64,000 bases of DNA from Thiobacillus sp. SCUT-2 (lineage in GTDB: Bacteria; Pseudomonadota; Gammaproteobacteria; Burkholderiales; Thiobacillaceae). Location: NCBI RefSeq assembly GCF_035621355.1, contig NZ_CP141769.1, positions 2,170,001 to 2,234,000 of the forward strand, written 5' to 3'. Numbering within the stretch: the stretch's first letter is position 1; every line of letters starts with the position of its first letter. The notes below the pieces were generated by a model. The model saw only the letters and a list, made by a program, of their open reading frames with translations. It did not search any database and was not told where the DNA came from. Positions 50,605-58,585 of this stretch are shown one piece after another. The translations under genes were made by a program, and so were the position numbers.

Positions 50605-51167
50605 TGCTGGCTGCGCTCGGGGTGATGGTCCTGCTGGCCGTGGCGATCGGCCTGGTGCTGGGCTGGTCGGCGATCCGCTTCAAGGTCGAAGGCAACCCGC
50701 TGGCCGACAAGATCGACGCCATCCTGCCGCAGACGCAGTGCGGGCAGTGCGGCTTTCCCGGCTGCCGGCCCTACGCCGAGGCGATCGCCAAGGGCGAGGC
50801 CGACATCAACCAGTGCCCGCCCGGCGGCGAGGAAGGCGTGAAGAAGCTCGCCGAACTCCTCGGCGTCGAACCGAAGCCGCTCGACGAGGCGCACGGCACG
50901 CCCAAGCCCAAGTCGGTCGCCTTCATCGACGAGAACAGCTGCATCGGCTGCACGCTGTGCATCCAGGCCTGCCCGGTCGACGCGATCTCCGGCGCGGCCA
51001 AGCAGATGCACACCATCGTCGCGTCCGAATGCACCGGCTGCGAGCTCTGCCTGCCGCCCTGCCCGGTCGACTGCATCACCATGGTGCCGATCGCCGAGGA
51101 CCTGCCGCACTGGAAATGGAAGCACCCCGTGGTGATGATGAAGCAGGTCGACGGGGGGCGCGGATGA
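50604..51167 (+). CDS. rsxB: Electron transport complex subunit RsxB/RnfB
   Basis: A 187-aa Fe-S protein. An N-terminal helix (residues 2-22) anchors it. A 4Fe-4S motif CGQCGFPGC with a further cysteine (NQCPPGG) is followed by two ferredoxin-type clusters: [14 protein letters not shown] and [15 protein letters not shown]. RsxB takes electrons from or to ferredoxin and passes them into the complex. Both ends overlap neighbours by one to four bases, so it is tightly coupled. Confidence 0.95.
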   Translation: MLAALGVMVLLAVAIGLVLGWSAIRFKVEGNPLADKIDAILPQTQCGQCGFPGCRPYAEAIAKGEADINQCPPGGEEGVKKLAELLGVEPKPLDEAHGTPKPKSVAFIDENSCIGCTLCIQACPVDAISGAAKQMHTIVASECTGCELCLPPCPVDCITMVPIAEDLPHWKWKHPVVMMKQVDGGRG

Positions 51168-52840
51168 GCCGCGAGCTGTTCCGGTTCAGGGGCGGCGTCC
51201 ATCCGCCCGAGCACAAGGCCGAATCCAATTCGCGCCCGATCCACCCCGCCCCGCTGCCGAGGAAGCTGGTGATCCCGCTGCGCCAGCACATCGGCAATCC
51301 GGCCAAGCCGGTCGTCGAAGTGGGACAGCACGTGCTCAAGGGCCAGTTGATCGGCGCCCCGGACGGCGCGATTTCCTGCGCGGTCCACGCCTCGAGCTCG
51401 GGCACGGTGACCGCCATCGACGTGCAGCCGGTTCCCCACGTCTCCGGCCTGCCCGATCTCTGCATCACCATCGAGACTGACGGCCGCGATGAATGGATCG
51501 CGCACGCGCCCCTCGATCCGCACGCCGATCCCGCAACGCTGCGGATGCGCCTGCGCGACATGGGCATCGCCGGCCTGGGCGGCGCGGTGTTCCCGGCCGA
51601 CGTCAAGCTCGATCCCGGGCCGACGCAGCATTGCCCCACGCTGATCGTCAACGGCGGCGAATGCGAGCCGTGGATCACCTGCGACGACGTGCTGATGCGG
51701 CATCGCGCCGACGACATCCTGCAGGGCGTCGCCGTGATGCGTCATCTGCTGGGCAGCACCGAGGTCCTCGTCGGCATCGAGGACAACAAGCCCGAAGCCC
51801 TCGCCGCAATGAAGGCCGCCGCCGCGAAGATGGCGTTTCCCGTGGAGATCGTCGCGGTGCCGGCGCGCTACCCCGGCGGCGGAGCCAAGCAGATGATCGA
51901 GACGCTGACCGGCAGGCAGGTGCCGTCGGGCAAGCTCTCCACCGACATCGGCGTCCAGGTGTTCAACGTCGGCACCGCCTACGCGCTCGCGCGCGCCGTG
52001 CTGCATGGCGAGCCGCTGATCTCGCGCCTCGTCACCGTCACCGGCCACGTGCTGCGCCCGCAGAACTTCGAGGTGCTGATCGGCACGCCGCTGCACACGC
52101 TGATCACGCTCGCGGGCGACCGCGAGGGCACGACGGGCGTGCTGATGGGCGGCCCGATGATGGGCGTGCCGATGCCGAGCCTCGACGTTCCCGTGGTGAA
52201 GGCGACCAACTGCCTCCTCGTCAAGTCGAAGGAGCTGTTCCCGCCGCTGCCCAAGGCGCTGCCGTGCATCCGCTGCACCCGCTGCGCCGACGCCTGTCCC
52301 GCCTCGCTGCAGCCGCAGGAGCTGTTCCGCTTCGCCAAGGCGGGCGACTTCGGCCGCGCGCAGGAGTACCACCTGTTCGACTGCATCGAGTGCGGCTGCT
52401 GCAGCTACGTGTGTCCCAGCCACATTCCGCTGGTCGACTACTATCGCTACGCCAAGGCCGAGATCTGGGCCCGCGAGAAGGACAAGCGCGCGTCCGACGT
52501 CGCGCGCGAGCGCCACGAGTTCCGCCTGTTCCGCATCGAACGCGAAAAGAAGGAAAAGGCCGAGAAGCTCGCCGCCAAGGCGCAGGCCAAGCGCGCCGAG
52601 CTCGCCACCGAGCCCGAGGCCGCGGGCGCGGGCGCCGCACCGACCGAGGCCGACGCCAAGAAGGCGCTGATCGCGGCGGCGCTGGCACGGGCGCAGGCGA
52701 AAAAGAGCGAGACGGCGCCGAAGAACGTCGACGACCTGACGCCCGAACAGTTGCGGCAGATCGACGAAATCGAGGCGCGCCGGGCTAAAATCCGCGAGCT
52801 CGCGCGCCAGCCGCTCGAATCCGACGAGAAGAAACCCTGA
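51164..52840 (+). CDS. rsxC: Electron transport complex subunit RsxC/RnfC
   Basis: A 558-aa soluble subunit that binds NADH and FMN and has two 4Fe-4S clusters. Visible segments are [14 protein letters not shown], the flavin-site region [13 protein letters not shown] and [16 protein letters not shown], and the cluster motifs [12 protein letters not shown] and [12 protein letters not shown]. The C-terminal ~110 residues are a charged, alanine- and lysine-rich helical extension ([23 protein letters not shown]), shorter than in E. coli. ATG at 51164 overlaps the rsxB stop. Confidence 0.95.
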   Translation: MSRELFRFRGGVHPPEHKAESNSRPIHPAPLPRKLVIPLRQHIGNPAKPVVEVGQHVLKGQLIGAPDGAISCAVHASSSGTVTAIDVQPVPHVSGLPDLCITIETDGRDEWIAHAPLDPHADPATLRMRLRDMGIAGLGGAVFPADVKLDPGPTQHCPTLIVNGGECEPWITCDDVLMRHRADDILQGVAVMRHLLGSTEVLVGIEDNKPEALAAMKAAAAKMAFPVEIVAVPARYPGGGAKQMIETLTGRQVPSGKLSTDIGVQVFNVGTAYALARAVLHGEPLISRLVTVTGHVLRPQNFEVLIGTPLHTLITLAGDREGTTGVLMGGPMMGVPMPSLDVPVVKATNCLLVKSKELFPPLPKALPCIRCTRCADACPASLQPQELFRFAKAGDFGRAQEYHLFDCIECGCCSYVCPSHIPLVDYYRYAKAEIWAREKDKRASDVARERHEFRLFRIEREKKEKAEKLAAKAQAKRAELATEPEAAGAGAAPTEADAKKALIAAALARAQAKKSETAPKNVDDLTPEQLRQIDEIEARRAKIRELARQPLESDEKKP

Positions 52841-53862
52841 TGCCCTCCCCGTTCATACTCGATCGCAGCAGCGTCACCCAGGTCATGGCCTGGGTGCTGG
52901 CCGCCCTGGTGCCTGGCATCGTGACCTACGTCTGGCTGTTCGGCCCCGGCATCCTCGTCACGCTCGCGCTCGCGACCGCGACCGCGCTGGCCGCCGAGGC
53001 GGCGATGCTGAAGGCGCGCGGCTATCCGCTGAAGCCCTTCCTGACGGATCTGTCGGCGGTCGTCACGGCCTGGCTGCTCGCGCTTTCGCTGCCCTCGCTC
53101 GCGCCGTGGTGGCTGATCGTCACCGGCACGCTGTTCGCCATCGTGGTGGCGAAGCACCTGTACGGCGGCCTCGGCCAGAACATCTTCAACCCGGCGATGG
53201 TCGGCTACGCCGTGCTGATCGTCTCCTTCCCGGTGCAGATGACGCACTGGGCGGGCCCGCTCGAACTGACGTCGGCGCACCTGAGCCTGGCGCAGAGCGC
53301 GACGGCGATCTTCGGCGGCGCGCCGAAAGCCACGCTCGACGCCGTCACCATGGCGACGCCGCTGGACACGCTGCGGACGGGGCTGCTGCAGCAGCTGACG
53401 GTCGACGAGGTGATGACGAAACCGATCTTCGGCCACTACGGCGGTACCGGCTTCGAATGGCTCGCCGTGGCCTTCCTCGCCGGCGGCCTCGCGCTATGGG
53501 CGCTGCGCATCATCGGCTGGCAGGTGCCGCTGGCCTTCCTCGCCGGCGTCTGGCTCACTGCCGGCTTCCTGCATTTCTACGACGCCGGGCGCTACGGCGC
53601 GCCATGGTTCCACCTGTTCGCCCCTTCGGTGATGCTCGGCGCCTTCTTCATCGCCACCGACCCGGTGACCGGCGCGACCACGCCGCGCGGCAAGCTGGTC
53701 TTCGGCCTCGGCGCCGGTTTTCTCACCATGGCCATCCGCACCTGGGGCGGTTTTCCAGACGGGGTCGCCTTCGCCATCCTGCTGATGAACGTCGCCGCGC
53801 CGCTGATCGACCAGTACACCCAGCCGCGCGTCTACGGCGGGGGCACGGAGGCGCGCAAGTGA
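52840..53862 (+). CDS. rsxD: Electron transport complex subunit RsxD/RnfD
   Basis: A 340-aa membrane subunit with about nine to ten helices. Family features include LKPFLTDLSAVVTAWLLALSLP and GGLGQNIFNPAMVGYAVLIVSFP, and the FMN-attachment region near TPLDTLRTGLLQQ where a threonine in a GDAxT-like context would carry covalent FMN (here DAVTMATPLDTL). The end reads PLIDQYTQPRVYGGG. Start and stop overlap rsxC and rsxG. Confidence 0.93.
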   Translation: MPSPFILDRSSVTQVMAWVLAALVPGIVTYVWLFGPGILVTLALATATALAAEAAMLKARGYPLKPFLTDLSAVVTAWLLALSLPSLAPWWLIVTGTLFAIVVAKHLYGGLGQNIFNPAMVGYAVLIVSFPVQMTHWAGPLELTSAHLSLAQSATAIFGGAPKATLDAVTMATPLDTLRTGLLQQLTVDEVMTKPIFGHYGGTGFEWLAVAFLAGGLALWALRIIGWQVPLAFLAGVWLTAGFLHFYDAGRYGAPWFHLFAPSVMLGAFFIATDPVTGATTPRGKLVFGLGAGFLTMAIRTWGGFPDGVAFAILLMNVAAPLIDQYTQPRVYGGGTEARK

Positions 53863-54512
53863 CGCTCGGCGGCGCCGGCGGCAATGCCCTGCGCACCGGC
53901 GGGATCCTGCTGGTTTTCGCGATCCTCGGCACCGCCCTGCTCGCGCTCACCCATGCGCGCACCGAGCCCATCATCACCCGCAGCCAGCAGGCCGAGAAGC
54001 TCGCGCTGATCGAGCAGGTGCTGCCCCAGACGCTCTACGACAACGATCTCCTGGCGAGCCAGCAGAGCGTGCCGCCGGACGACCTGCTGGGAACGCGCCA
54101 GCCCTCCGACCTGTGGGTCGCGCAACGCGCAGGCCGCTTCAGCGGCGTCGTGCTGGAGGCGGTCGCCCCCGACGGCTACGCGGGCGACATCGCGCTACTG
54201 ATCGGCATCGACGCCGACGGCGCCGTCACCGGCGTGCGGGTCACCGCCCACCGCGAGACGCCGGGCCTGGGCGACTACATCGACCGCGCCAAGAGCCCGT
54301 GGATCGACCAGTTCGTCGGCCGCTCCCTCGCCCATCCCGAGCCCAGGCACTGGAAGGTCGCCAAGGACGGCGGCACCTTCGACGCGCGTGCGGGCGCGAC
54401 CATCACGCCGCGCGCCGTGGTGAAGGCCGTCAGGAACGCGCTCGAGTATTTCGCGCGGCACCGTGCCGCGTTGGCCGCCCCGCCCGCCGCACCGAAGGAG
54501 GACCCCGCATGA
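53859..54512 (+). CDS. rsxG: Electron transport complex subunit RsxG/RnfG
   Basis: A 217-aa periplasmic flavoprotein anchored by one N-terminal helix (TGGILLVFAILGTALLALT). The FMN domain shows DIALLIGIDADGAVTGVRVTAHRETPGLGDYID and the covalent FMN site FDARAGATITPRAVVKAVRNAL (threonine after GATI). It starts from a GTG at 53859 within the rsxD stop and overlaps rsxE by four bases. Confidence 0.94.
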   Translation: MTLGGAGGNALRTGGILLVFAILGTALLALTHARTEPIITRSQQAEKLALIEQVLPQTLYDNDLLASQQSVPPDDLLGTRQPSDLWVAQRAGRFSGVVLEAVAPDGYAGDIALLIGIDADGAVTGVRVTAHRETPGLGDYIDRAKSPWIDQFVGRSLAHPEPRHWKVAKDGGTFDARAGATITPRAVVKAVRNALEYFARHRAALAAPPAAPKEDPA

Positions 54513-55192
54513 TCACGATGAGCGAAATCCGCAGCCTGTTCCACAACGGCCTCATCAAGCAGAACACCGGCCTCGTCCAGCTGCTGGGCCTGTGCCCCTT
54601 GCTGGCCATCAGCAGCAGCGTGATCAACGGGCTGTCGCTCGGCCTGGCGACGACGCTCGTCATGGCCGCCTCCAGCGGCGCCGTGTCGGGCGTGCGCAAT
54701 TTCGTCCCCAACGAGATCCGCATCCCGGTGTTCGTCCTCATCATCGCCGCGCTGGTGACGGTGATCGACCTGGCGATGAACGCCTTCGTGCATCCGCTCT
54801 ATCTGGTGCTGGGCATCTTCATCCCGCTCATCACCACCAACTGCATCGTGCTGGCGCGCGCCGACGCGTTCGCTGCCAAGAACCATCCGCTGCACAGCGT
54901 GGTCGATGCCGTCGCGATGGGGCTGGGCCTGACGCTGGTCCTCGTGGTGCTGGGCGCCATGCGCGAAATTGCCGGCAAGGGCACGCTGTTTTCCGGCATC
55001 GACCTCGCGTTCGGCGCGGTTGCCAAGGGCTGGGTGCTGCACGTCCTGCCCGGCTATCACGGCTTCCTGCTGGCGATCCTGCCGCCGGGCGCATTTCTCG
55101 GGCTGGGCCTCCTGATCGCCGCGAACAACTGGCGCAAGGCGCGTGCCGAACGGCGTGCCCGGGCGGCCACGGCAGCCCCGGCCCTGGCGTGA
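54509..55192 (+). CDS. rsxE: Electron transport complex subunit RsxE/RnfE
   Basis: A 227-aa membrane subunit with six helices, homologous to RsxA: LIKQNTGLVQLLGLCPLLAISSSVINGLSLGLATTLVM and IPLITTNCIVLARADAFAAKN. GLCPL and TNCIV carry the cysteines matching those of RsxA. An AAGGAGG lies eight bases before the ATG. The stop overlaps the GTG of the next small gene, extending the transcriptional unit. Confidence 0.95.
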   Translation: MITMSEIRSLFHNGLIKQNTGLVQLLGLCPLLAISSSVINGLSLGLATTLVMAASSGAVSGVRNFVPNEIRIPVFVLIIAALVTVIDLAMNAFVHPLYLVLGIFIPLITTNCIVLARADAFAAKNHPLHSVVDAVAMGLGLTLVLVVLGAMREIAGKGTLFSGIDLAFGAVAKGWVLHVLPGYHGFLLAILPPGAFLGLGLLIAANNWRKARAERRARAATAAPALA

Positions 55193-55341
55193 AGCCGCCG
55201 CTGAAGAAGCGCGTCCCCAAGCCGCGCAACCCTTACGTCGCGCCGGCCCTGCAGCGCAAGGCCGGCGCGCACGAAGCGACGCCGGGCGCCCGCCGCGCCG
55301 CCGAGAAGCGCGCATTGCAGAAACGCCTGGCCGAGCAGTAG
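55189..55341 (+). CDS. Small basic protein coupled to rsxE
   Basis: A 50-aa frame from a GTG overlapping the rsxE stop (GTGA): VKPPLKKRVPKPRNPYVAPA, then a lysine- and arginine-rich helix ending ALQKRLAEQ. It ends 7 bp before nth. The N-terminal proline and lysine pattern and C-terminal amphipathic helix suggest nucleic-acid or ribosome contact, but no family is recognised. Support comes from its tight coupling on both sides and from codon usage matching its neighbours. Confidence 0.55.
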   Translation: MKPPLKKRVPKPRNPYVAPALQRKAGAHEATPGARRAAEKRALQKRLAEQ

Positions 55342-55348
55342 GCTGCCG

Positions 55349-56038
55349 ATGAACGCCGCCAAGCGCCGCGAAATCTTCAGCCGCTTCCGCGCGGCCAATC
55401 CCCATCCCACGACCGAGCTCGAATACCGCACGCCCTTCGAGCTGCTGGTGGCCGTGGTGCTGTCGGCGCAGTCGACCGACAAGGGCGTGAACCTGGCGAC
55501 GCGCAGGCTGTTCCCCGTGGCCAACACGCCCGACGCGATCCACGCGCTCGGGGAAGCGGGCCTGGCCGCGTACATCAGGACCCTCGGCCTCTACAAGAGC
55601 AAGGCCAGGCACCTGATCGCGACCTGCAGGCTGCTGAGCGAGCGGCACGGCGGCGAGGTGCCGGCGGAACGGGCCGCGCTCGAGGCGCTGCCGGGGGTGG
55701 GCCGCAAGACCGCCAACGTCATCCTCAACACGGCGTTCGGCCAGCCGACCATGGCGGTCGACACGCACATCTTCCGCGTCGCCAACCGCATCGGCCTGGC
55801 CCCCGGCAAGACCGTGCTGGAAGTGGAGAAGAAGCTGCTCAAGCTCGTGCCCGAGGAATTCCGCGTCGACGCCCACCACTGGCTGATCCTGCACGGGCGC
55901 TACGTCTGCCAGGCGCGCAAGCCGAAGTGCGGCGAGTGCATCATCGCGGACCTGTGCGAATACAAGGACAAGACCTGGCCGGCGCCGGCGGACGGGGCGA
56001 AGGACAAGCGCCGCGCCGGGCGCGCCCAGACCGATTGA
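55349..56038 (+). CDS. nth: Endonuclease III
   Basis: A 229-aa DNA glycosylase/AP lyase removing oxidised pyrimidines. The helix-hairpin-helix LPGVGRKTANVILN holds the catalytic lysine, TMAVDTHIFRVANR holds the catalytic aspartate, and the 4Fe-4S motif (C-x6-C-x2-C-x5-C) is complete in CQARKPKCGECIIADLC. The C-terminus is about 18 residues longer than E. coli Nth and basic. nth often follows the rsx operon in proteobacteria, and its stop overlaps the DUF1841 start (TGATG). Confidence 0.97.
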   Translation: MNAAKRREIFSRFRAANPHPTTELEYRTPFELLVAVVLSAQSTDKGVNLATRRLFPVANTPDAIHALGEAGLAAYIRTLGLYKSKARHLIATCRLLSERHGGEVPAERAALEALPGVGRKTANVILNTAFGQPTMAVDTHIFRVANRIGLAPGKTVLEVEKKLLKLVPEEFRVDAHHWLILHGRYVCQARKPKCGECIIADLCEYKDKTWPAPADGAKDKRRAGRAQTD

Positions 56039-56472
56039 TGTTCAACCCGAGCCGCGACCAGGTCCGCCAGTTCTTCTTCGACGTGTGGACCAAGTACCAT
56101 GCCGGCCAGCCGCTGGCAGGCGCCGAGCAGCCCGCGCTGGAGGCCGTGCTGGCGCACCCCGAATACCACGCCATCCTGGACCATCCCGAACGCTACCGCT
56201 CGCGTGACTACCTGCCGGAGGCCGGTGAAACGAATCCCTTCCTGCATCTGTCGATGCACCTCGCCCTCAGCGAGCAGCTGGCGATCGACCAGCCGCCGGG
56301 GGTACGCGACCGTTACCGGCAGCTGCTCGACCAGCTCGGCGACGCGATGCGCGCGCAGCATGCGGCGATGGACTGCCTCGCCGAAATGATCTGGCAGGCC
56401 CAGCGCCACCGGACCGATTTCGATTCCGGCGCCTACCTGGCCTGCCTCGATCGCCGCCTGGGACGGACCTGA
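56038..56472 (+). CDS. DUF1841 family protein
   Basis: A 144-aa helical protein: MFNPSRDQVRQFFFDVWTKYHAGQPLAGAEQPALEAVLAHPEYHAILDHP, then NPFLHLSMHLALSEQLAIDQPPGVRDRYRQLL. This is the complete DUF1841 pattern, with histidines (HLSMHLALSEQ) that could bind metal. The function is unknown, but coupling to nth (TGATG) is common. It closes the rsx-nth unit. Confidence 0.9.
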   Translation: MFNPSRDQVRQFFFDVWTKYHAGQPLAGAEQPALEAVLAHPEYHAILDHPERYRSRDYLPEAGETNPFLHLSMHLALSEQLAIDQPPGVRDRYRQLLDQLGDAMRAQHAAMDCLAEMIWQAQRHRTDFDSGAYLACLDRRLGRT

Positions 56473-56665
56473 CGCCAATTTCCTGGCCGCCACGGGGTAA
56501 ATTTCGTCGAAATCCTGACGATAATCTCTTTGTCGGCGACGCAAGCCGGGCCAGCCGGGCACTCCGGCCAGCCGCCTCCTTCGCCAAGCGCTCCGCCCCC
56601 GATGGACCTGCCTTCAGGCCTGGCCGACCGGGATTTGGCCCACTCGAACACAAGCAGGTTGATCC

Positions 56666-58567
56666 ATGACACCCCAGGTAGAGCAACTCAAGATCAGCGG
56701 CCAGCTTCCCACGCCGCGCGGGGTGGCCCTGGCAATCCTCGAACTGTCGCGCCGCGACAACACGACGCTCGGGGAAATCGCCCATGTGGTGCAGACCGAC
56801 CCCGCCCTCTCGGGACGCCTGATCAAGCTCGCCAACGCCGTATCCTGCATCACCCGCCCGGTGGTGTCGGTGCAGGAAGCCGTCGTGCGCCAGGGCATGG
56901 CGACCGTGCGCCATCTGGCACTCGGCTTCTCGCTGCTCGACCAGTACCGCAAGGGCGCCTGCGACGCCTTCGACTACCAGGGCTACTGGTCGCATTCGCT
57001 GCTCATGGCCCTGACCATGCAGGCACTGGGGCAGCGCATCCGCGTCGCCGCGGCGGACGAACTGTTCGTCTGCGGCCTGCTGGCGCAGGTCGGCCAGCTC
57101 GCGCTGGCGACGGCCTATCCCGACGATTATTCGGCCGTGCTCAAGGCCCACCATGACGCCCCCGACCAGCCGCTCGTCCTGCATGAGCGCAACCGCCTGG
57201 AAACCGACCACGGCGAGCTGGGCATCGTCATGATGGGCGACTGGGGCATTCCCCGCTTCTTCACCGACCCGCTCGCGCACTACGAAGACCCGGCACATGC
57301 CGGCTTTCCGCACGACTCGCGCGCCAACAGCCTGCTGCTGATGCTGCGCCTGTCGCACCGCCTGGCCGACTTCGCGCTGGCCGGAACGGCGGCCCAGCCC
57401 GATCTGGCCCGCCAGTGGGTCGAACAGGCTGCTGCGCTCGACATCGCACCCGAGCAGGCCGGCGCCTTCATCGACGAAGTACTGGCAAGCTGGCACGAAT
57501 GGGGCGGGCTGCTGAAGATTCCGGCGGCCGCGCTGCCGCCGTTCGCCGAGATCTACCACGGCCACAACGACGCCGAGGACGCGGAAGCGGAAAGCGAACC
57601 GCCGCTGCGCATCATGGTGGCGGACGGCAATGCCTTCACCCGTCGCAAGACGATGGCCCTCCTGGTGGAGGACAGCAGCCACACCGTATATCCCGCCGAC
57701 AACGGCAATACCGCGCTGGCGCTGGCGATGGAAGTGCTGCCCCACGTCATCCTCGCGCGCTACGACCTGCCGCTGCTGGACGGCCAGGAGCTGTGCCAGG
57801 CGCTGCGCGCCACCGACGAAGGCCGCCGCATGCACATCGTGCTGATGACCGACGAACACAACGAGGACCAGCTGAGCCGTGCCTACGAGGCCGGCGCCGA
57901 TGGCTACGCCCCCACCACCCTCAGCGCCAAGGGTCTGCGCACCCGCCTGCGCGCTGCACAGCGCACCGTGCAGCTGCAGGCGGCGTGGGAGAAGGACCGC
58001 ACCCAGCTGCGCCAGATCGCGGCCGAGCTCGCGGTCGCCAACCGCCGCCTTGCCAACGCCGCGCTGACCGACCTGCTGACCGGGCTGCCCAACCGCCGCT
58101 CCGCGATGGACCAGCTGGAACAGGCGTGGAGCGCGGCGACGCGCTCCGGCCTGCCGCTCTCGGTGATGGTGATCGACATCGACCACTTCAAGACCATCAA
58201 CGACACCTACGGCCACGCCGCCGGCGACGCGGTGCTGCGCGAGGCCGCCGAGGCGCTGCGCACGTCCGCGCGGCGCGAGGACAGCGTCTGCCGCATCGGC
58301 GGCGAGGAATTCCTGGTCATCTGTCCCAACACCGATCTCGACGCCGCCATGTACTCGGCCGAACGCCTGCGCGCCACGCTCAGCAGCCGCACCATTGCCG
58401 TCGGCGAAACGACCAAGAAAATCACGGCCAGCATCGGCGTGGCGATGCGCGAGCCCGGCACGGCCGACATCGACGCCCTGGTCAGCGCCGCCGACAAGGC
58501 GCTCTACGCGGCGAAGCAGGGCGGGCGCAACCGCACCCGCACGCTGCAACGGTCGCACCCGCTCTGA
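56666..58567 (+). CDS. HDOD-pseudoreceiver-GGDEF signalling protein
   Basis: A 633-aa protein with three modules. Residues about 1-230 are an HDOD domain (LPTPRGVALAILELSRRDNTTLGEIAHVVQTDPALSGRLIKLAN). Residues about 310-430 are a receiver-like domain in which the phosphoacceptor aspartate position is arginine (VILARYDLPLLDGQ), only one acidic residue remains in the DD pair (VADGNAF), and the usual KP is absent. Residues about 465-633 are GGDEF with intact RIGGEEF and I-site RRED. It should make c-di-GMP, with the receiver acting as a structural or protein-binding module. Confidence 0.92.
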   Translation: MTPQVEQLKISGQLPTPRGVALAILELSRRDNTTLGEIAHVVQTDPALSGRLIKLANAVSCITRPVVSVQEAVVRQGMATVRHLALGFSLLDQYRKGACDAFDYQGYWSHSLLMALTMQALGQRIRVAAADELFVCGLLAQVGQLALATAYPDDYSAVLKAHHDAPDQPLVLHERNRLETDHGELGIVMMGDWGIPRFFTDPLAHYEDPAHAGFPHDSRANSLLLMLRLSHRLADFALAGTAAQPDLARQWVEQAAALDIAPEQAGAFIDEVLASWHEWGGLLKIPAAALPPFAEIYHGHNDAEDAEAESEPPLRIMVADGNAFTRRKTMALLVEDSSHTVYPADNGNTALALAMEVLPHVILARYDLPLLDGQELCQALRATDEGRRMHIVLMTDEHNEDQLSRAYEAGADGYAPTTLSAKGLRTRLRAAQRTVQLQAAWEKDRTQLRQIAAELAVANRRLANAALTDLLTGLPNRRSAMDQLEQAWSAATRSGLPLSVMVIDIDHFKTINDTYGHAAGDAVLREAAEALRTSARREDSVCRIGGEEFLVICPNTDLDAAMYSAERLRATLSSRTIAVGETTKKITASIGVAMREPGTADIDALVSAADKALYAAKQGGRNRTRTLQRSHPL

Positions 58568-58585
58568 CGGGCCGGGTTTCTCCCG

